Position numbers and translations under genes: made by a program. The notes under the pieces were generated by a model. That model was not told the DNA's origin. It searched no databases and saw only the letters and a program-made list of their open reading frames with translations. Below are positions 1-9,323 of a stretch of 64,000 bases of DNA, one piece after another; position 1 is the first letter of the stretch; every line of letters begins with the position of its first letter. This DNA comes from Enterobacter sp. RHBSTW-00175 (GTDB lineage: Bacteria; Pseudomonadota; Gammaproteobacteria; Enterobacterales; Enterobacteriaceae). The DNA lies in the NCBI RefSeq assembly GCF_013927005.1, contig NZ_CP055930.1, positions 2,046,001-2,110,000 of the forward strand, read 5' to 3'.

Positions 1-493
<493 letters not shown>

Positions 494-580
494 TCACTTC
501 CAGCTGAATTGATTCAGGTCAGACCAAATGGCGGTAATTTATACACAAAATGCTGGCCTGGCTCACTTTTTTACAACGAA

Positions 581-1474
581 TTACGAAAGCTCAAAATGTC
601 CGGGTACAACCGAGCAGGGATCCTGATGAATGATGACGTCTGAACCAGGAAAACGCTGCAAAATTGCCTGCTCGACCTGCTCAGCTATGACGTGAGCCTG
701 AACCAGCGGCAAGTTGTCTTCCATTTCCAAATGAATCTGAATAAAGCGGGTCGGCCCTGACTGCCGCGTACGAAGATCGTGTGCACCGCTGACGCCAGGC
801 CAGGAGGTCACGATAGTAAAAATTTCATCACGTTCTGCATCGGGAAGTGCGCGATCAAGCAGTGATTGCACCGCTTCGTACCCCATCCGCAAGGCGCTAT
901 ATAAAATATAGGTCCCAATCCCTAACGCGAATAATGCATCGGCACGATGCCAGCCATACCAGGCAAGACCGAGTGCAATAAGAATAGCGCCATTCATCAT
1001 AACATCAGACTGATAATGAAGCATATCTGCCCGTACTGCCTGACTTTGCGTTTTGCGAACCACCCAACGCTGGAATGTAACAAGAACCAATGTACATATC
1101 AGCGCAATTACCGTGACGACCACACCCACACCCGGATCGTTCATTGGCGTGGGTGAAACCAGATGCTGAATGCCAGTCAAAAACAGAAACAGCGCAGAGC
1201 CTGAAATAAACATACTTTGCGCCAGCGCGGCCAGTGATTCGGCCTTACCGTGCCCAAAGGTATGTTCTTCATCTGCCGGTTGCAGCGAATAGCGCACCAC
1301 CAGCAGGTTTGTAAGCGACGCGGCAATATCCACAAGTGAGTCCACCAGCGACGCCAGAATACTGACCGACTCGGTGTACCACCACGCGAAAATCTTGATT
1401 AACAGCAAACACGACGCCATAACTGTCGCCGCAATCGCCGCACGGCTAACCAGCCGTCCATAGGATTGATTCAT
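581..1474 (-). CDS. fieF: Cation diffusion facilitator FieF (ferrous iron / zinc efflux pump)
   Basis: Inner-membrane proton-coupled exporter of Zn(II), Fe(II) and Cd(II), also known as YiiP. It has 297 residues, against 300 in E. coli. The transport-site residues of the family are present: D45 and D49 in TM2 (DSLVDI) and H153 and D157 in TM5 (HYQSD). A cytoplasmic metallochaperone-like C-terminal domain follows from about residue 210. The start is taken at MNQSYG, the family start, five codons inside the longest reading frame. The last residues (PGHFELS) differ from the E. coli tail, in a variable part of the protein. Confidence 0.95.
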   Translation of the reverse strand: MNQSYGRLVSRAAIAATVMASCLLLIKIFAWWYTESVSILASLVDSLVDIAASLTNLLVVRYSLQPADEEHTFGHGKAESLAALAQSMFISGSALFLFLTGIQHLVSPTPMNDPGVGVVVTVIALICTLVLVTFQRWVVRKTQSQAVRADMLHYQSDVMMNGAILIALGLAWYGWHRADALFALGIGTYILYSALRMGYEAVQSLLDRALPDAERDEIFTIVTSWPGVSGAHDLRTRQSGPTRFIQIHLEMEDNLPLVQAHVIAEQVEQAILQRFPGSDVIIHQDPCSVVPGHFELS

Positions 1475-1563
1475 AAACACTCCTGTCATGCCATGCCGCT
1501 AGTATAACGGATGCTTAAGGAGTCAAAGGATGAATAAACGGTTAACAACGATGATTGAAGGGC

Positions 1564-1621
1564 AAAAAAAACCCCCACATCATGTGGGGGAAGACAGGGA
1601 TGGTGTCTATGGCAAGGAAAA
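1564..1621 (-). ncRNA. cpxQ: CpxQ small RNA from the cpxP 3' UTR, with intrinsic terminator
   Basis: In E. coli and Salmonella RNase E cuts the cpxP mRNA just after the stop codon to release CpxQ, an Hfq-bound RNA of about 58 nt that represses inner-membrane and periplasmic protein mRNAs. Here the segment right after the cpxP stop reads, on the minus strand, TTTTCCTTGCCATAGACACC and ends in a CCCCCACATGATGTGGGGG hairpin followed by eight T. The 5' end is placed by analogy with the known processing site; the conserved stretch from there to the T run is 58 nt. The hairpin is also the cpxP terminator. Confidence 0.85.
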
Positions 1622-1627
1622 CAGGGT

Positions 1628-2128
1628 TTACTGGTTACTACGGGTATTGCTACTGAAAAGCGTCATTTCTGAGCTTCGTTGCATCCGTGCAACCTCACGC
1701 AACTGGTCCATTCGTTGCTGATGTTTCTCGTTCAAAACCGCTTGCTGCTCGGGCGATAGCAGGTGGAACATCTGGTTGCGAACCCTGGCCATCTCGACCT
1801 GGCGGGCAACCTGTATCTGTGCCATTTTTTCTGCCTGAGCGCGTACAGCGCTTTCGTCAAAATTTTCTGCGGTGACAAGGCTATGCATTGTCTCCATTTC
1901 GCTAACATTAACAGGGGGCTGGTCTTGTCGTGCCCTCTGCATCAGATCTCGCATCTGTTGACGCTGATGTTCGGTTAAACTTATGCCGTCAAACATATGG
2001 CTTTGGCCGCTGTGCTGCGCTTCACTCTCTCCTGAGAGCCCGTTGTCGCCGATGATTGCTACGGCAGCCTGGCTAAACGCACTGAACGCCAGCGTTGAGG
2101 CCATGACGGCAGCGGTAACTTTGCGCAT
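1628..2128 (-). CDS. cpxP: Periplasmic Cpx stress chaperone and signalling inhibitor CpxP
   Basis: Periplasmic protein that damps CpxA signalling and delivers misfolded pilins to DegP. It has 166 residues with a signal peptide at 1-22 ending around FSQAAVA. The two LTxxQ-type motifs of the Spy/CpxP fold are seen (LTEHQRQQ and LLSPEQQ). The ATG at 2126-2128 is chosen over a GTG one codon upstream because it gives the family N-terminus [11 protein letters not shown]. The gene is divergent from cpxRA, with a CpxR box between them, and its 3' UTR carries CpxQ. Confidence 0.95.
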   Translation of the reverse strand: MRKVTAAVMASTLAFSAFSQAAVAIIGDNGLSGESEAQHSGQSHMFDGISLTEHQRQQMRDLMQRARQDQPPVNVSEMETMHSLVTAENFDESAVRAQAEKMAQIQVARQVEMARVRNQMFHLLSPEQQAVLNEKHQQRMDQLREVARMQRSSEMTLFSSNTRSNQ

Positions 2129-2208
2129 CACTTGCTCCCAAAATCTTTCGTGTCGCGATTCAACGAGAGACAGTCTACGATTCAGGCTGCAAACATGCGT
2201 CAGGGGGT

Positions 2209-2223
2209 GTAAAACAACGTAAA
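2209..2223 (+). promoter_or_regulatory. CpxR box between cpxP and cpxR
   Basis: The sequence GTAAAACAACGTAAA is an exact GTAAA-N5-GTAAA direct repeat, the consensus site for phosphorylated CpxR. It lies in the 150 bp divergent spacer, 56 bases before the cpxR start, where it can activate cpxP and autoregulate cpxRA. Confidence 0.88.
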
Positions 2224-2278
2224 GTCATGGATTAGAGAGCCTTGATGTCGTAATTTCTGCCTCGGAGGTATTTAAACA

Positions 2279-2977
2279 ATGAATAAAATCCTGTTAGTTG
2301 ATGATGACCGAGAGCTCACATCCCTTTTAAAGGAGTTGCTCGACATGGAAGGTTTCAACGTTCTGGTTGCCCATGATGGCGAGCAGGCGCTGAGTCTCCT
2401 TGACGACAGCATCGATTTACTTTTGCTCGACGTCATGATGCCGAAGAAAAACGGCATTGATACGTTGAAAGAGCTTCGCCAGACACACCAGACCCCCGTG
2501 ATTATGCTGACCGCACGCGGCAGCGAACTTGACCGTGTACTCGGCCTTGAGCTGGGCGCGGATGACTATTTACCGAAGCCGTTCAACGACCGTGAACTGG
2601 TTGCCCGTATTCGCGCTATCCTGCGTCGTTCCCACTGGAGCGAACAGCAGCAGAATACTGACAACAGCTCGCCAACGCTGGAAGTGGATTCCCTGAGCCT
2701 GAATCCAGGCCGCCAGGAAGCCAGCTTCGACGGCCAGACACTGGAACTGACCGGCACCGAGTTCACCCTGCTGTATCTGCTGGCGCAGCATCTTGGCCAG
2801 GTGGTATCGCGTGAACATTTAAGCCAGGAAGTGCTCGGCAAGCGCCTGACGCCGTTTGACCGTGCTATCGATATGCATATCTCTAACCTGCGTCGTAAAC
2901 TGCCGGAACGTAAAGACGGTCACCCATGGTTTAAAACCCTGCGTGGTCGCGGTTATCTGATGGTTTCCGCTTCATGA
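2279..2977 (+). CDS. cpxR: Envelope-stress response regulator CpxR
   Basis: OmpR-family DNA-binding regulator of the Cpx envelope stress response, phosphorylated by CpxA. It has 232 residues. The receiver domain spans about 1-120 with the acidic pair DD at 8-9, phospho-acceptor D51 (LLLLDVMMP) and the conserved K in YLPKPF. A winged-helix domain follows from about 130 and ends with the typical RGRGYLM strand. The stop overlaps the cpxA start by 4 bp (ATGA), implying translational coupling. A GGAGGT ribosome site precedes the ATG. Confidence 0.97.
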   Translation: MNKILLVDDDRELTSLLKELLDMEGFNVLVAHDGEQALSLLDDSIDLLLLDVMMPKKNGIDTLKELRQTHQTPVIMLTARGSELDRVLGLELGADDYLPKPFNDRELVARIRAILRRSHWSEQQQNTDNSSPTLEVDSLSLNPGRQEASFDGQTLELTGTEFTLLYLLAQHLGQVVSREHLSQEVLGKRLTPFDRAIDMHISNLRRKLPERKDGHPWFKTLRGRGYLMVSAS

Positions 2978-4347
2978 TAGGTAGCTTAACCGCCCGCATC
3001 TTCGCCATATTCTGGCTGACGCTGGCACTGGTTTTAATGCTCGTATTGATGTTGCCAAAACTCGACTCACGCCAGATGACGGAGCTTCTCGACAGTGAGC
3101 AACGTCAGGGCGTGATGATCGAGCAGCACGTAGAAGCCGAGCTGGCAAACGATCCGCCGAACGATTTAATGTGGTGGCGCAGGCTGTTTCGCGCTATCGA
3201 CAAATGGGCGCCCCCCGGACAACGTCTGTTGCTGGTCACCAGCGAAGGCCGCGTCATTGGGGCCGATCGCAATGAAATGCAGATTATCCGCAACTTCATC
3301 GGCCAGGCGGATAACGCCGATCATCCTCAGAAGAAAAAATATGGTCGGGTAGAAATGGTTGGCCCCTTCTCCGTGAGAGATGGGGAAGATAACTACCAGC
3401 TCTATCTGATTCGCCCTGCGAGCAACTCCCAGTCCGACTTTATCAACCTGTTGTTTGACCGACCGCTGCTGCTGCTGATTGTCACGATGCTGGTCAGTTC
3501 ACCGCTGCTGCTCTGGCTGGCTTGGAGCCTGGCAAAACCGGCGCGTAAGCTGAAAAATGCCGCCGACGAAGTGGCGCAGGGCAACCTGAGACAGCACCCT
3601 GAGCTGGAATCCGGGCCGCAGGAGTTCCTTGCCGCAGGCGCCAGTTTTAACCAGATGGTGAGCGCGCTGGAGCGCATGATGACAGCGCAGCAACGGCTGC
3701 TTTCGGATATCTCGCATGAGCTGCGCACACCGCTCACGCGACTCCAGCTTGGCACCGCGCTGCTGCGTCGCCGCAGCGGCGAGAGCAAAGAGCTGGAGCG
3801 TATCGAAACGGAAGCGCATCGTCTGGACAGCATGATCAACGACCTGCTGGTGATGTCACGCAATCAGCAGAAAAACGCGCTGGTCAGCGAAACAGTGAAA
3901 GCCAATCATCTGTGGCACGAAGTGTTAGACAATGCCGCATTCGAAGCAGAGCAGATGGGCAAATCCTTTACCGTCAACTTCCCGCCGGGGCCATGGCCGC
4001 TGTACGGTAACCCCAACACGCTGGAAAGCGCGCTGGAGAATATCGTGCGTAACGCCCTGCGCTACTCGCATACGAAGATTGAGGTGGCGTTCTCGGTGGA
4101 TAAAGACGGGATCACCGTCATTGTCGACGACGACGGTCCAGGCGTAAGCCCGGAAGACCGCGAGCAGATTTTCCGTCCGTTCTACCGTACCGACGAGGCG
4201 CGTGACCGTGAATCTGGCGGTACGGGGTTGGGTCTGGCGATTGTTGAAACCGCCATGCAGCAGCACCGTGGTTGGGTGAAAGCCGACGACAGCCCGCTGG
4301 GTGGGCTGCGGTTAACACTGTGGTTGCCGCTGTATAAGCGTTCGTAA
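2974..4347 (+). CDS. cpxA: Sensor histidine kinase CpxA
   Basis: Inner-membrane kinase/phosphatase that senses misfolded envelope proteins and controls CpxR. It has 457 residues: TM1 about 7-28, periplasmic sensor domain about 29-163, TM2 about 164-184, HAMP domain, then a HisKA domain with phospho-acceptor H248 in SDISHELRTPL. The ATPase domain shows N, G1 (DDDGPGV) and G2 (GTGLGLAI) boxes. It is the second gene of the cpxRA operon. No clear intrinsic terminator follows; the next 90 bases are a repeat. Confidence 0.97.
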   Translation: MIGSLTARIFAIFWLTLALVLMLVLMLPKLDSRQMTELLDSEQRQGVMIEQHVEAELANDPPNDLMWWRRLFRAIDKWAPPGQRLLLVTSEGRVIGADRNEMQIIRNFIGQADNADHPQKKKYGRVEMVGPFSVRDGEDNYQLYLIRPASNSQSDFINLLFDRPLLLLIVTMLVSSPLLLWLAWSLAKPARKLKNAADEVAQGNLRQHPELESGPQEFLAAGASFNQMVSALERMMTAQQRLLSDISHELRTPLTRLQLGTALLRRRSGESKELERIETEAHRLDSMINDLLVMSRNQQKNALVSETVKANHLWHEVLDNAAFEAEQMGKSFTVNFPPGPWPLYGNPNTLESALENIVRNALRYSHTKIEVAFSVDKDGITVIVDDDGPGVSPEDREQIFRPFYRTDEARDRESGGTGLGLAIVETAMQQHRGWVKADDSPLGGLRLTLWLPLYKRS

Positions 4348-4349
4348 CC

Positions 4350-4441
4350 CCCTCACCCTAACCCTCTCCCCATAGGGGAGAGGGGACGGCTCGGTGCGGT
4401 ATTTTCTCCCTCGCCCCTTTGGGGAGAGGGCCGGGGTGAGG
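4350..4441. repeat. Palindromic intergenic repeat pair (REP-like)
   Basis: The spacer between cpxA and the convergent yiiM holds inverted units: a perfect CCCTCTCCCC / GGGGAGAGGG hairpin at 4362-4384, and outer arms CCCTCACCC (from 4350) and GGGTGAGGG (to 4441). The same hairpin core recurs at 13197-13217 in this window, which marks it as a dispersed extragenic family. It may act as a bidirectional RNA-stabilising or termination structure. Confidence 0.75.
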
Positions 4442-4446
4442 GGCTG

Positions 4447-5121
4447 TTATTTCCCCCACAATCTCCGCGAATTATCCTCGATCTCACCGCTAATGCGGCG
4501 CTTCTGCATCGTTCTTGTCCAGCTGGTCGATAACCCCGCCGCCGACAGCAGGCGATGATACTGTTCATCGTCAAACGGCATATGCCAGGCAATCGCACAG
4601 GCGTCGTACACCGAGACATCACTCAGGCGTGACGCCAGCTCCAGCGGCGCGTCCGCAGAAACCTGCCCTGCCAGTACCACGCGGTACAGCCAGCCGGTTT
4701 TACCCGCCGTTTGCAGACGGGCCGACATATCACTGATACCGAAATGATAATTAAGTTTGAAGCACGGCGAGCGCGGTTGCGTCACCTGAATCAGGGCATC
4801 TCCCCAACGGAAAATATCACCGATAAAGACGTTATTCTCGGTCAACCCTTCGGTCGAGAGGTTCTCGCCAAACGCCGGCGCCACAAACAGGTCTGCCTGT
4901 TCAGGGAATGCGGTGATCCAGTGCTGATAGTGTTCGCGCGGGTAGTGGCACAGCGCGCGCTCAGGCCCGCCGTGGATTTTCTTTTCGGCCTGCTCGTCGC
5001 CCGCCAGCCCGACATCGGTTAACGTCAGTTCTCCGTCAACCTGTACTTTGGCGATGGCGCTCGGGCGGCTGCCATCGTAATCCCTTACCTTGCCTGTAAA
5101 TACATTCACCGGGTAGTGCAT
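4447..5121 (-). CDS. yiiM: MOSC-domain protein YiiM (6-N-hydroxylaminopurine resistance)
   Basis: Cytoplasmic molybdenum-cofactor sulfurase C-terminal (MOSC) domain protein. In E. coli YiiM takes part in detoxifying N-hydroxylated base analogues together with molybdoenzyme activity. It has 224 residues; the family motif around the conserved cysteine is seen in QPRSPCFKLNYHFG. The start is set at MHYPVNVFTGKV with a GGAGCCAGG ribosome site, far inside a longer reading frame that runs through the upstream ERIC repeat. It is convergent with cpxA. E. coli has kdgT between this gene and sodA; here only an ERIC element and a terminator lie there. Confidence 0.92.
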   Translation of the reverse strand: MHYPVNVFTGKVRDYDGSRPSAIAKVQVDGELTLTDVGLAGDEQAEKKIHGGPERALCHYPREHYQHWITAFPEQADLFVAPAFGENLSTEGLTENNVFIGDIFRWGDALIQVTQPRSPCFKLNYHFGISDMSARLQTAGKTGWLYRVVLAGQVSADAPLELASRLSDVSVYDACAIAWHMPFDDEQYHRLLSAAGLSTSWTRTMQKRRISGEIEDNSRRLWGK

Positions 5122-5136
5122 CCTGGCTCCTTTATA

Positions 5137-5262
5137 TGCCCTAAATAATTCGAGTTGCAGGAAGGCGGCAAGGGAGTGAATCCCCAGGAGCTTACTCAAG
5201 TAAGTGACTGGGGTGAGCGAGCGCAGCCAACGCACCTGCAACGTGAAGTATGACGGGTATAC
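5137..5262. repeat. ERIC element (enterobacterial repetitive intergenic consensus)
   Basis: About 126 bp in the yiiM-sodA gap. Both halves of the classic core are present: GTGAATCCCCAGGAGCTTAC and AAGTAAGTGACTGGGGTGAG. The ends form a long imperfect inverted repeat (AATTCGAGTTGCAGG against CCTGCAACGTGAAGTATG). Boundaries are set by the inverted ends and are uncertain by a few bases. Confidence 0.93.
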
Positions 5263-5267
5263 AGATA

Positions 5268-5296
5268 CAAAAAAAAGCGAGTCATAAGACTCGCTT
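5268..5296 (-). terminator. Intrinsic terminator of sodA
   Basis: On the minus strand an AGCGAGTC / GACTCGCT stem with a TTAT loop is followed by a run of eight T, 22 bases after the sodA stop codon. Confidence 0.88.
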
Positions 5297-5317
5297 CTCA
5301 CAGGCGTCAATGCAACC

Positions 5318-5938
5318 TTATTTTTTAGCGGCGAAACGCGCTGCTGCTTCGTCCCAGTTAACCACATCCCAGAATGCTTTGATGTAGTCAGGGCGACGGT
5401 TCTGGAATTTCAGGTAGTAAGCGTGTTCCCACACGTCCAGGCCCACGATTGGGAAGCCGGATGCGCCAGAAATTGCTTCACCCATCAGCGGGGAGTCCTG
5501 GTTTGCGGTAGAGACAACAGCCAGTTTGTCGCCTTTCAGTACCAGCCACGCCCAGCCTGAGCCGAAACGGGTAGCCGCAGCTTTTTCAAACTCAGCTTTG
5601 AAGTTGTCTACAGAGCCGAAATCGCGCTCGATAGCCGCTTTCAGGTCGCCCTGCAGGGTAGTGCCGGTTTTCAGGCCTTTCCAGAACAGGCTGTGGTTAG
5701 CGTGACCACCTGCGTTGTTACGCAGAACGGTTTTCTTGTCAGCTGGCAGCTGGTCAAGTTTGGTGATCAGCTCTTCAGCAGACAGGTTTGCGAATTCTGG
5801 CAGGCTTTCCAGCGCTGCGTTCGCGTTGTTCACATAAGCCTGGTGATGTTTAGTGTGATGGATTTCCATCGTCTGCTTGTCGAAATGCGGTTCCAGTGCG
5901 TCGTAGGCATACGGCAGGGATGGCAGTGTGTAACTCAT
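5318..5938 (-). CDS. sodA: Manganese superoxide dismutase SodA
   Basis: Converts superoxide to hydrogen peroxide and oxygen in the cytoplasm using Mn. It has 206 residues, as in E. coli. Metal ligands of the Fe/Mn SOD family are recognisable: H27 in MEIHHTKHH, a second His in [10 protein letters not shown], and Asp and His in [11 protein letters not shown]. The start is [10 protein letters not shown], four codons inside the longest frame and preceded by GGAGAGG. A Fur box lies upstream, so iron repression is expected; ArcA, FNR and SoxRS control is known in E. coli but not resolved here. Confidence 0.97.
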   Translation of the reverse strand: MSYTLPSLPYAYDALEPHFDKQTMEIHHTKHHQAYVNNANAALESLPEFANLSAEELITKLDQLPADKKTVLRNNAGGHANHSLFWKGLKTGTTLQGDLKAAIERDFGSVDNFKAEFEKAAATRFGSGWAWLVLKGDKLAVVSTANQDSPLMGEAISGASGFPIVGLDVWEHAYYLKFQNRRPDYIKAFWDVVNWDEAAARFAAKK

Positions 5939-6013
5939 AATCCTCTCCATTAGTGTCGGGCGGCACAGCTGTTAATGCCGCGTAAGCAGTTGGTTCATTA
6001 TAGTTAATTAAAT

Positions 6014-6032
6014 GATATTGAAAATGATTATC
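6014..6032. promoter_or_regulatory. Fur box upstream of sodA
   Basis: GATATTGAAAATGATTATC matches the 19 bp Fur consensus at 16 of 19 positions. It lies 76 bases upstream of the sodA start, in the promoter region, and predicts repression by Fe-Fur. Confidence 0.8.
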
Positions 6033-6082
6033 AATGCCGTAGTTTTTATAAGGTTATTCGTCTTTCGCAACAATCACGAAAT

Positions 6083-6098
6083 TGTGAGTCTGCTCACG
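6083..6098. promoter_or_regulatory. CRP site in the sodA-rhaT divergent region
   Basis: TGTGAGTCTGCTCACG fits the CRP pattern TGTGA-N6-TCACA with one mismatch. It lies about 130 bp before rhaT, consistent with catabolite control of rhamnose uptake. The stretch from 6125 to 6175, between it and the rhaT start, probably carries the RhaS site, as in E. coli, but I could not define its half-sites. Confidence 0.7.
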
Positions 6099-6228
6099 CG
6101 GTTAACGCGTTAATTGCCATTTAAAACCAAATTGCGGCAACCTTCTGAAGGTTCCCAATCCGCCTAATTTTTACACTCATCAAGTCGGCGGGAAGCCTCC
6201 GACATATAAAAACGATGAGGATGTAAAA

Positions 6229-7263
6229 ATGAATCATGCGATTACGATGGGTATTTTCTGGCATCTGATAGGCGCAGCCAGTGCGGCCTGTTTCTATGCC
6301 CCGTTTAAAAAGGTTAAACACTGGTCGTGGGAAACCATGTGGTCCGTTGGGGGTACCGTCTCGTGGCTTATCCTGCCCTGGACCATCAGCGCTGTGCTGT
6401 TGCCCGATTTCTGGGCTTACTACTCTTCTTTTAACGCCTCCACGCTGCTGCCGGTGTTTCTGTTCGGTGCGATGTGGGGTATCGGTAACATCAACTATGG
6501 CCTGACCATGCGCTACCTCGGCATGTCGATGGGCATTGGTATTGCCATCGGTATTACGTTGATTGTCGGTACGCTGATGACGCCGATCCTCAACGGCAAC
6601 TTCGATGTGCTGATCCACACTCAGGGCGGGCAGATGACGCTGCTTGGCGTGCTGGTTGCGGTGATTGGCGTGGCTATCGTGACCCGCGCAGGCCAACTCA
6701 AAGAGCGCAAAATGGGCATTAAGGCCGAAGACTTCAACCTGAAGAAAGGTCTGGTGCTGGCGGTGATGTGCGGCATTTTTTCGGCCGGTATGTCCTTTGC
6801 GATGAACGCCGCCAAACCGATGCATGAAGCCGCTGCCGCGTTGGGCGTAGACCCGCTGTACGTTGCGCTGCCAAGCTACGTGGTGATTATGGGCGGCGGC
6901 GCGCTGGTGAACCTGGGCTTCTGCTTCATTCGTCTGGCAAAAGTGAAGAACTTGTCGGTAAAAGCAGACTTCTCTCTGGCAAAACCGTTGATCATCACCA
7001 ACGTGCTGCTCTCTGCTCTCGGCGGCCTGATGTGGTATTTGCAGTTCTTCTTCTACGCCTGGGGTCACGCCAGTATTCCGGCGCAGTATGACTACATGAG
7101 CTGGATGCTGCACATGAGCTTCTACGTGCTGTGCGGCGGGTTAGTGGGTTTGATCCTGAAGGAGTGGAACAATGCCGGGCGTCGTCCGGTGGGCGTACTG
7201 AGCCTGGGCTGCGTGGTGATTATTATCGCCGCCAACATCGTTGGCCTCGGCATGGCGAACTGA
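6229..7263 (+). CDS. rhaT: L-rhamnose:H+ symporter RhaT
   Basis: Inner-membrane secondary transporter that imports L-rhamnose with a proton. It has 344 residues and ten predicted membrane helices of the drug/metabolite-transporter fold, beginning [20 protein letters not shown], the family N-terminus. It is divergent from sodA and convergent with rhaR, and the stop codons of rhaT and rhaR directly abut (7263 and 7264). It is one of two rhamnose uptake systems here, the other being the ABC importer at 12.2-16.7 kb. Confidence 0.96.
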   Translation: MNHAITMGIFWHLIGAASAACFYAPFKKVKHWSWETMWSVGGTVSWLILPWTISAVLLPDFWAYYSSFNASTLLPVFLFGAMWGIGNINYGLTMRYLGMSMGIGIAIGITLIVGTLMTPILNGNFDVLIHTQGGQMTLLGVLVAVIGVAIVTRAGQLKERKMGIKAEDFNLKKGLVLAVMCGIFSAGMSFAMNAAKPMHEAAAALGVDPLYVALPSYVVIMGGGALVNLGFCFIRLAKVKNLSVKADFSLAKPLIITNVLLSALGGLMWYLQFFFYAWGHASIPAQYDYMSWMLHMSFYVLCGGLVGLILKEWNNAGRRPVGVLSLGCVVIIIAANIVGLGMAN

Positions 7264-8112
7264 TTACGCCGCCTTTCGACTGCGATGACGCCACTGAACC
7301 GGCGTCATCCCCACCTCGCGGTTAAACACCACCGAAAAGTAGTTACTGTCCTCAAAGCCACAGCGCATCGCCACTTCACTGACCATCAGCTCCGTATGCT
7401 GTAGCAGATACTGAGCATGACAGATGCGCAGCTGGCGCAGATAGTGGTTCACCGTCATTCCCGTCTGAGTACGAAACTGCTGGCGCAGCGCGCGCTCGCT
7501 GCACTGCTCCTGTTCGCAAAACTTCTCCAGCACGAAGCTCTTGTTCAGGCTGCCCGCAAGGGTGGTAATGAGCTTGTCCAGCAGCGCTTCCTGTTCACTC
7601 GCGGAGGGGTTATCGGTGGCGTAGCGATAGCGTTTGAGCGTCATGACCAGCTGTGCGAAAAGCAGTTCCGCCATCGGGTTGGCAAGCGGGTCGGCCTTCT
7701 GGCTCTCCTGTTCAAGCAGGGAAATCACCTGGCGCACCTGGGTCATGCCGTTGCTGCTTAAACGCCAGTGCGGCGTGTTGCTGGCATCGTTAAACCCCGG
7801 GATATGCGCGGCCCAGTCGACGTTGAGCTTGAGTCTGTCCGGGCAATAAATCACGTTCTGCAACACCAGATCGTTTACCGAGGCGTAGGAGTGTTTGTCT
7901 TCGGCGCGGATATAAAACAGGTCACCGCGAGTAATACGGTAAGGCCGGTCGTTGAGAACGTGTAAGCCGTTTCCCCGCCACACCAGCACCAGCTCACAAA
8001 ACTCATGCGTGTGTTCGGCAAAAACATTTTGCGGATAGCGATCGGCCACCGCAACGGACTGGCCAGCGGAGGCAAAGAAATCATTTTTGCGAAGGATTAA
8101 CTGAGCAGCCAC
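7264..8112 (-). CDS. rhaR: AraC-family rhamnose activator RhaR
   Basis: Rhamnose-responsive activator of the rhaSR operon. It has 282 residues: N-terminal cupin sugar-binding domain ([16 protein letters not shown]) and two C-terminal helix-turn-helix motifs, the second in [19 protein letters not shown]. The start is a GTG preceded by GAGG; 282 residues matches the form used in E. coli. It is downstream of rhaS on the same strand with a 73 base gap and forms the rhaSR operon. Confidence 0.94.
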   Translation of the reverse strand: MAAQLILRKNDFFASAGQSVAVADRYPQNVFAEHTHEFCELVLVWRGNGLHVLNDRPYRITRGDLFYIRAEDKHSYASVNDLVLQNVIYCPDRLKLNVDWAAHIPGFNDASNTPHWRLSSNGMTQVRQVISLLEQESQKADPLANPMAELLFAQLVMTLKRYRYATDNPSASEQEALLDKLITTLAGSLNKSFVLEKFCEQEQCSERALRQQFRTQTGMTVNHYLRQLRICHAQYLLQHTELMVSEVAMRCGFEDSNYFSVVFNREVGMTPVQWRHRSRKAA

Positions 8113-8185
8113 ACCACAACCTCAACGGCGAATAACCTGACATTATTAGCTTTTTTGCGGCAAGAAAACGGTGACTGCCCTCGCG

Positions 8186-9022
8186 TTACTGGAGTGATGC
8201 GTCCTTACCCTGGCGAATATCGCGCGGCGACCAGTTAAATTCCCGGCGAAACAAAGTCGAAAAATGGTTACTGTCGCCGAAACCGCAGCGATAGGCGATA
8301 TCCGTAACGCTTTCGTCAGTATGGCGCAGCAGGTGGCGCGCTTTGATCAGGCGCAGGCGGTTGAGGTAGCGCTGCGGCGTGAGTCCGGTGTGATGTTTGA
8401 GTTGACGATGCAGGGTGCGTAGCGATAACGAGAAATCATCCGCCAGCGTTTCCCAGCGGATATCCTCGGCAAAGTGGTCTTCCAGCCAGGCCATCAGTTG
8501 ATTCAGCCGCGCGTCGTTATTCTCCAGCCCTTCCACCAGGCTACTGCGGCGCAGCAGTACCAGTAACTGCATAAACAGCAGCTCGCGGGTGGCGATGACA
8601 TGCGTCTCGTGCCCGTCTTCACTCTTTTCCATCTGATTAACCAGCAGGCGCACCTGTTGCAGCGTGGCCTGATTCACCCGCCAGTGCGACGGATAATGCC
8701 CGTCCTTCTCCTGCGGCAGCAGCTGGTTAAGCCCCGAAAGAAACTGAAACGCATCCGGTGACCGGTAAAGCACATTGGTCAGACACAGGTTGTCCGTATG
8801 TTCATACAAATGTCTGTCGTGGTCACGCACAAAGCACACCGTACCGCCGCTGATAGTGTACGGCTGGCCATTAAACACGTGGATCCCCGTACCGTGTTCA
8901 ACAATCACAATTTCATGGAAATCATGATAATGCTCCGGAAATGCAGCCTGTGGGAGCCGTGGTTCAATCGCAACAGGCGAACCTCCCGAAGGAAAAAAAT
9001 CCACGCTGTGTAGTACGGTCAT
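8186..9022 (-). CDS. rhaS: AraC-family rhamnose activator RhaS
   Basis: Rhamnose-binding activator of rhaBA(D) and rhaT. It has 278 residues, the E. coli length. The cupin domain lies at about 20-90 ([18 protein letters not shown]), and the DNA-binding domain carries [17 protein letters not shown] near the C-terminus. The start is set at [10 protein letters not shown], four codons inside the longest frame, with a GGGGGCTGC ribosome site. It is transcribed away from rhaB; the roughly 300 bp divergent spacer holds RhaR, RhaS and CRP sites. The name is shared with the unrelated rhizobial sugar-binding protein (see 12202). Confidence 0.95.
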   Translation of the reverse strand: MTVLHSVDFFPSGGSPVAIEPRLPQAAFPEHYHDFHEIVIVEHGTGIHVFNGQPYTISGGTVCFVRDHDRHLYEHTDNLCLTNVLYRSPDAFQFLSGLNQLLPQEKDGHYPSHWRVNQATLQQVRLLVNQMEKSEDGHETHVIATRELLFMQLLVLLRRSSLVEGLENNDARLNQLMAWLEDHFAEDIRWETLADDFSLSLRTLHRQLKHHTGLTPQRYLNRLRLIKARHLLRHTDESVTDIAYRCGFGDSNHFSTLFRREFNWSPRDIRQGKDASLQ

Positions 9023-9197
9023 AGCAGCCCCCACCGATGAGAAATGTTCTCAAAATAGTAATTAAGGCTCTTCAGACTCACCTTAAATTTTCGGCAGCAA
9101 ACCTCGCAAAAGCTGCCCGTTTTTCAAGAAACAGATGGAAAGATCAGGAAATGCGGCAAGCGTCACATTGCCTGCAAAGCCCGCCATTACTGGAAAC

Positions 9198-9267
9198 TGT
9201 GAACTCCCTCACGTTCATCTTTGCTTTCTTGCCAGCCCCGGTTTTCGCCTGTCAGTAACGAGAAGGT
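9198..9267 (+). promoter_or_regulatory. rhaB promoter region: CRP site and RhaS site
   Basis: A CRP-like site TGTGAACTCCCTCACG lies at 9198-9213. It is followed by CATCTTTGCTTTCTTGCCAG and then CGCCTGTCAGTAACGAGAAG, which align with the two RhaS half-sites and transcription start of E. coli PrhaB (TTGCCA and CTGTCAGTAACGAGAAGG are shared). Arrangement and spacing to the rhaB ATG support rhamnose-inducible, catabolite-sensitive transcription. The rest of the 301 bp spacer (9023-9197) faces rhaS and shows no gene. Confidence 0.8.
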
Positions 9268-9323
9268 GACTTTTTCTTCCCTTTCTTACACTCATCCCCA
9301 ATGACTTAAAGAGGGACCCGAAC

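Noticed and set aside
5122..5367. N-terminal extension of YiiM through the ERIC repeat
   Set aside because: The extension encodes translated repeat sequence; the family N-terminus starts at 5121.
6121..7113. 330-codon frame antisense to rhaT, rich in His and Gln
   Set aside because: Composition is the complement of membrane-protein codons; no credible protein.
9037..9258. 73-codon plus-strand ORF between rhaS and rhaB
   Set aside because: It runs through the CRP and RhaS sites of the rhaB promoter and has no conserved features.
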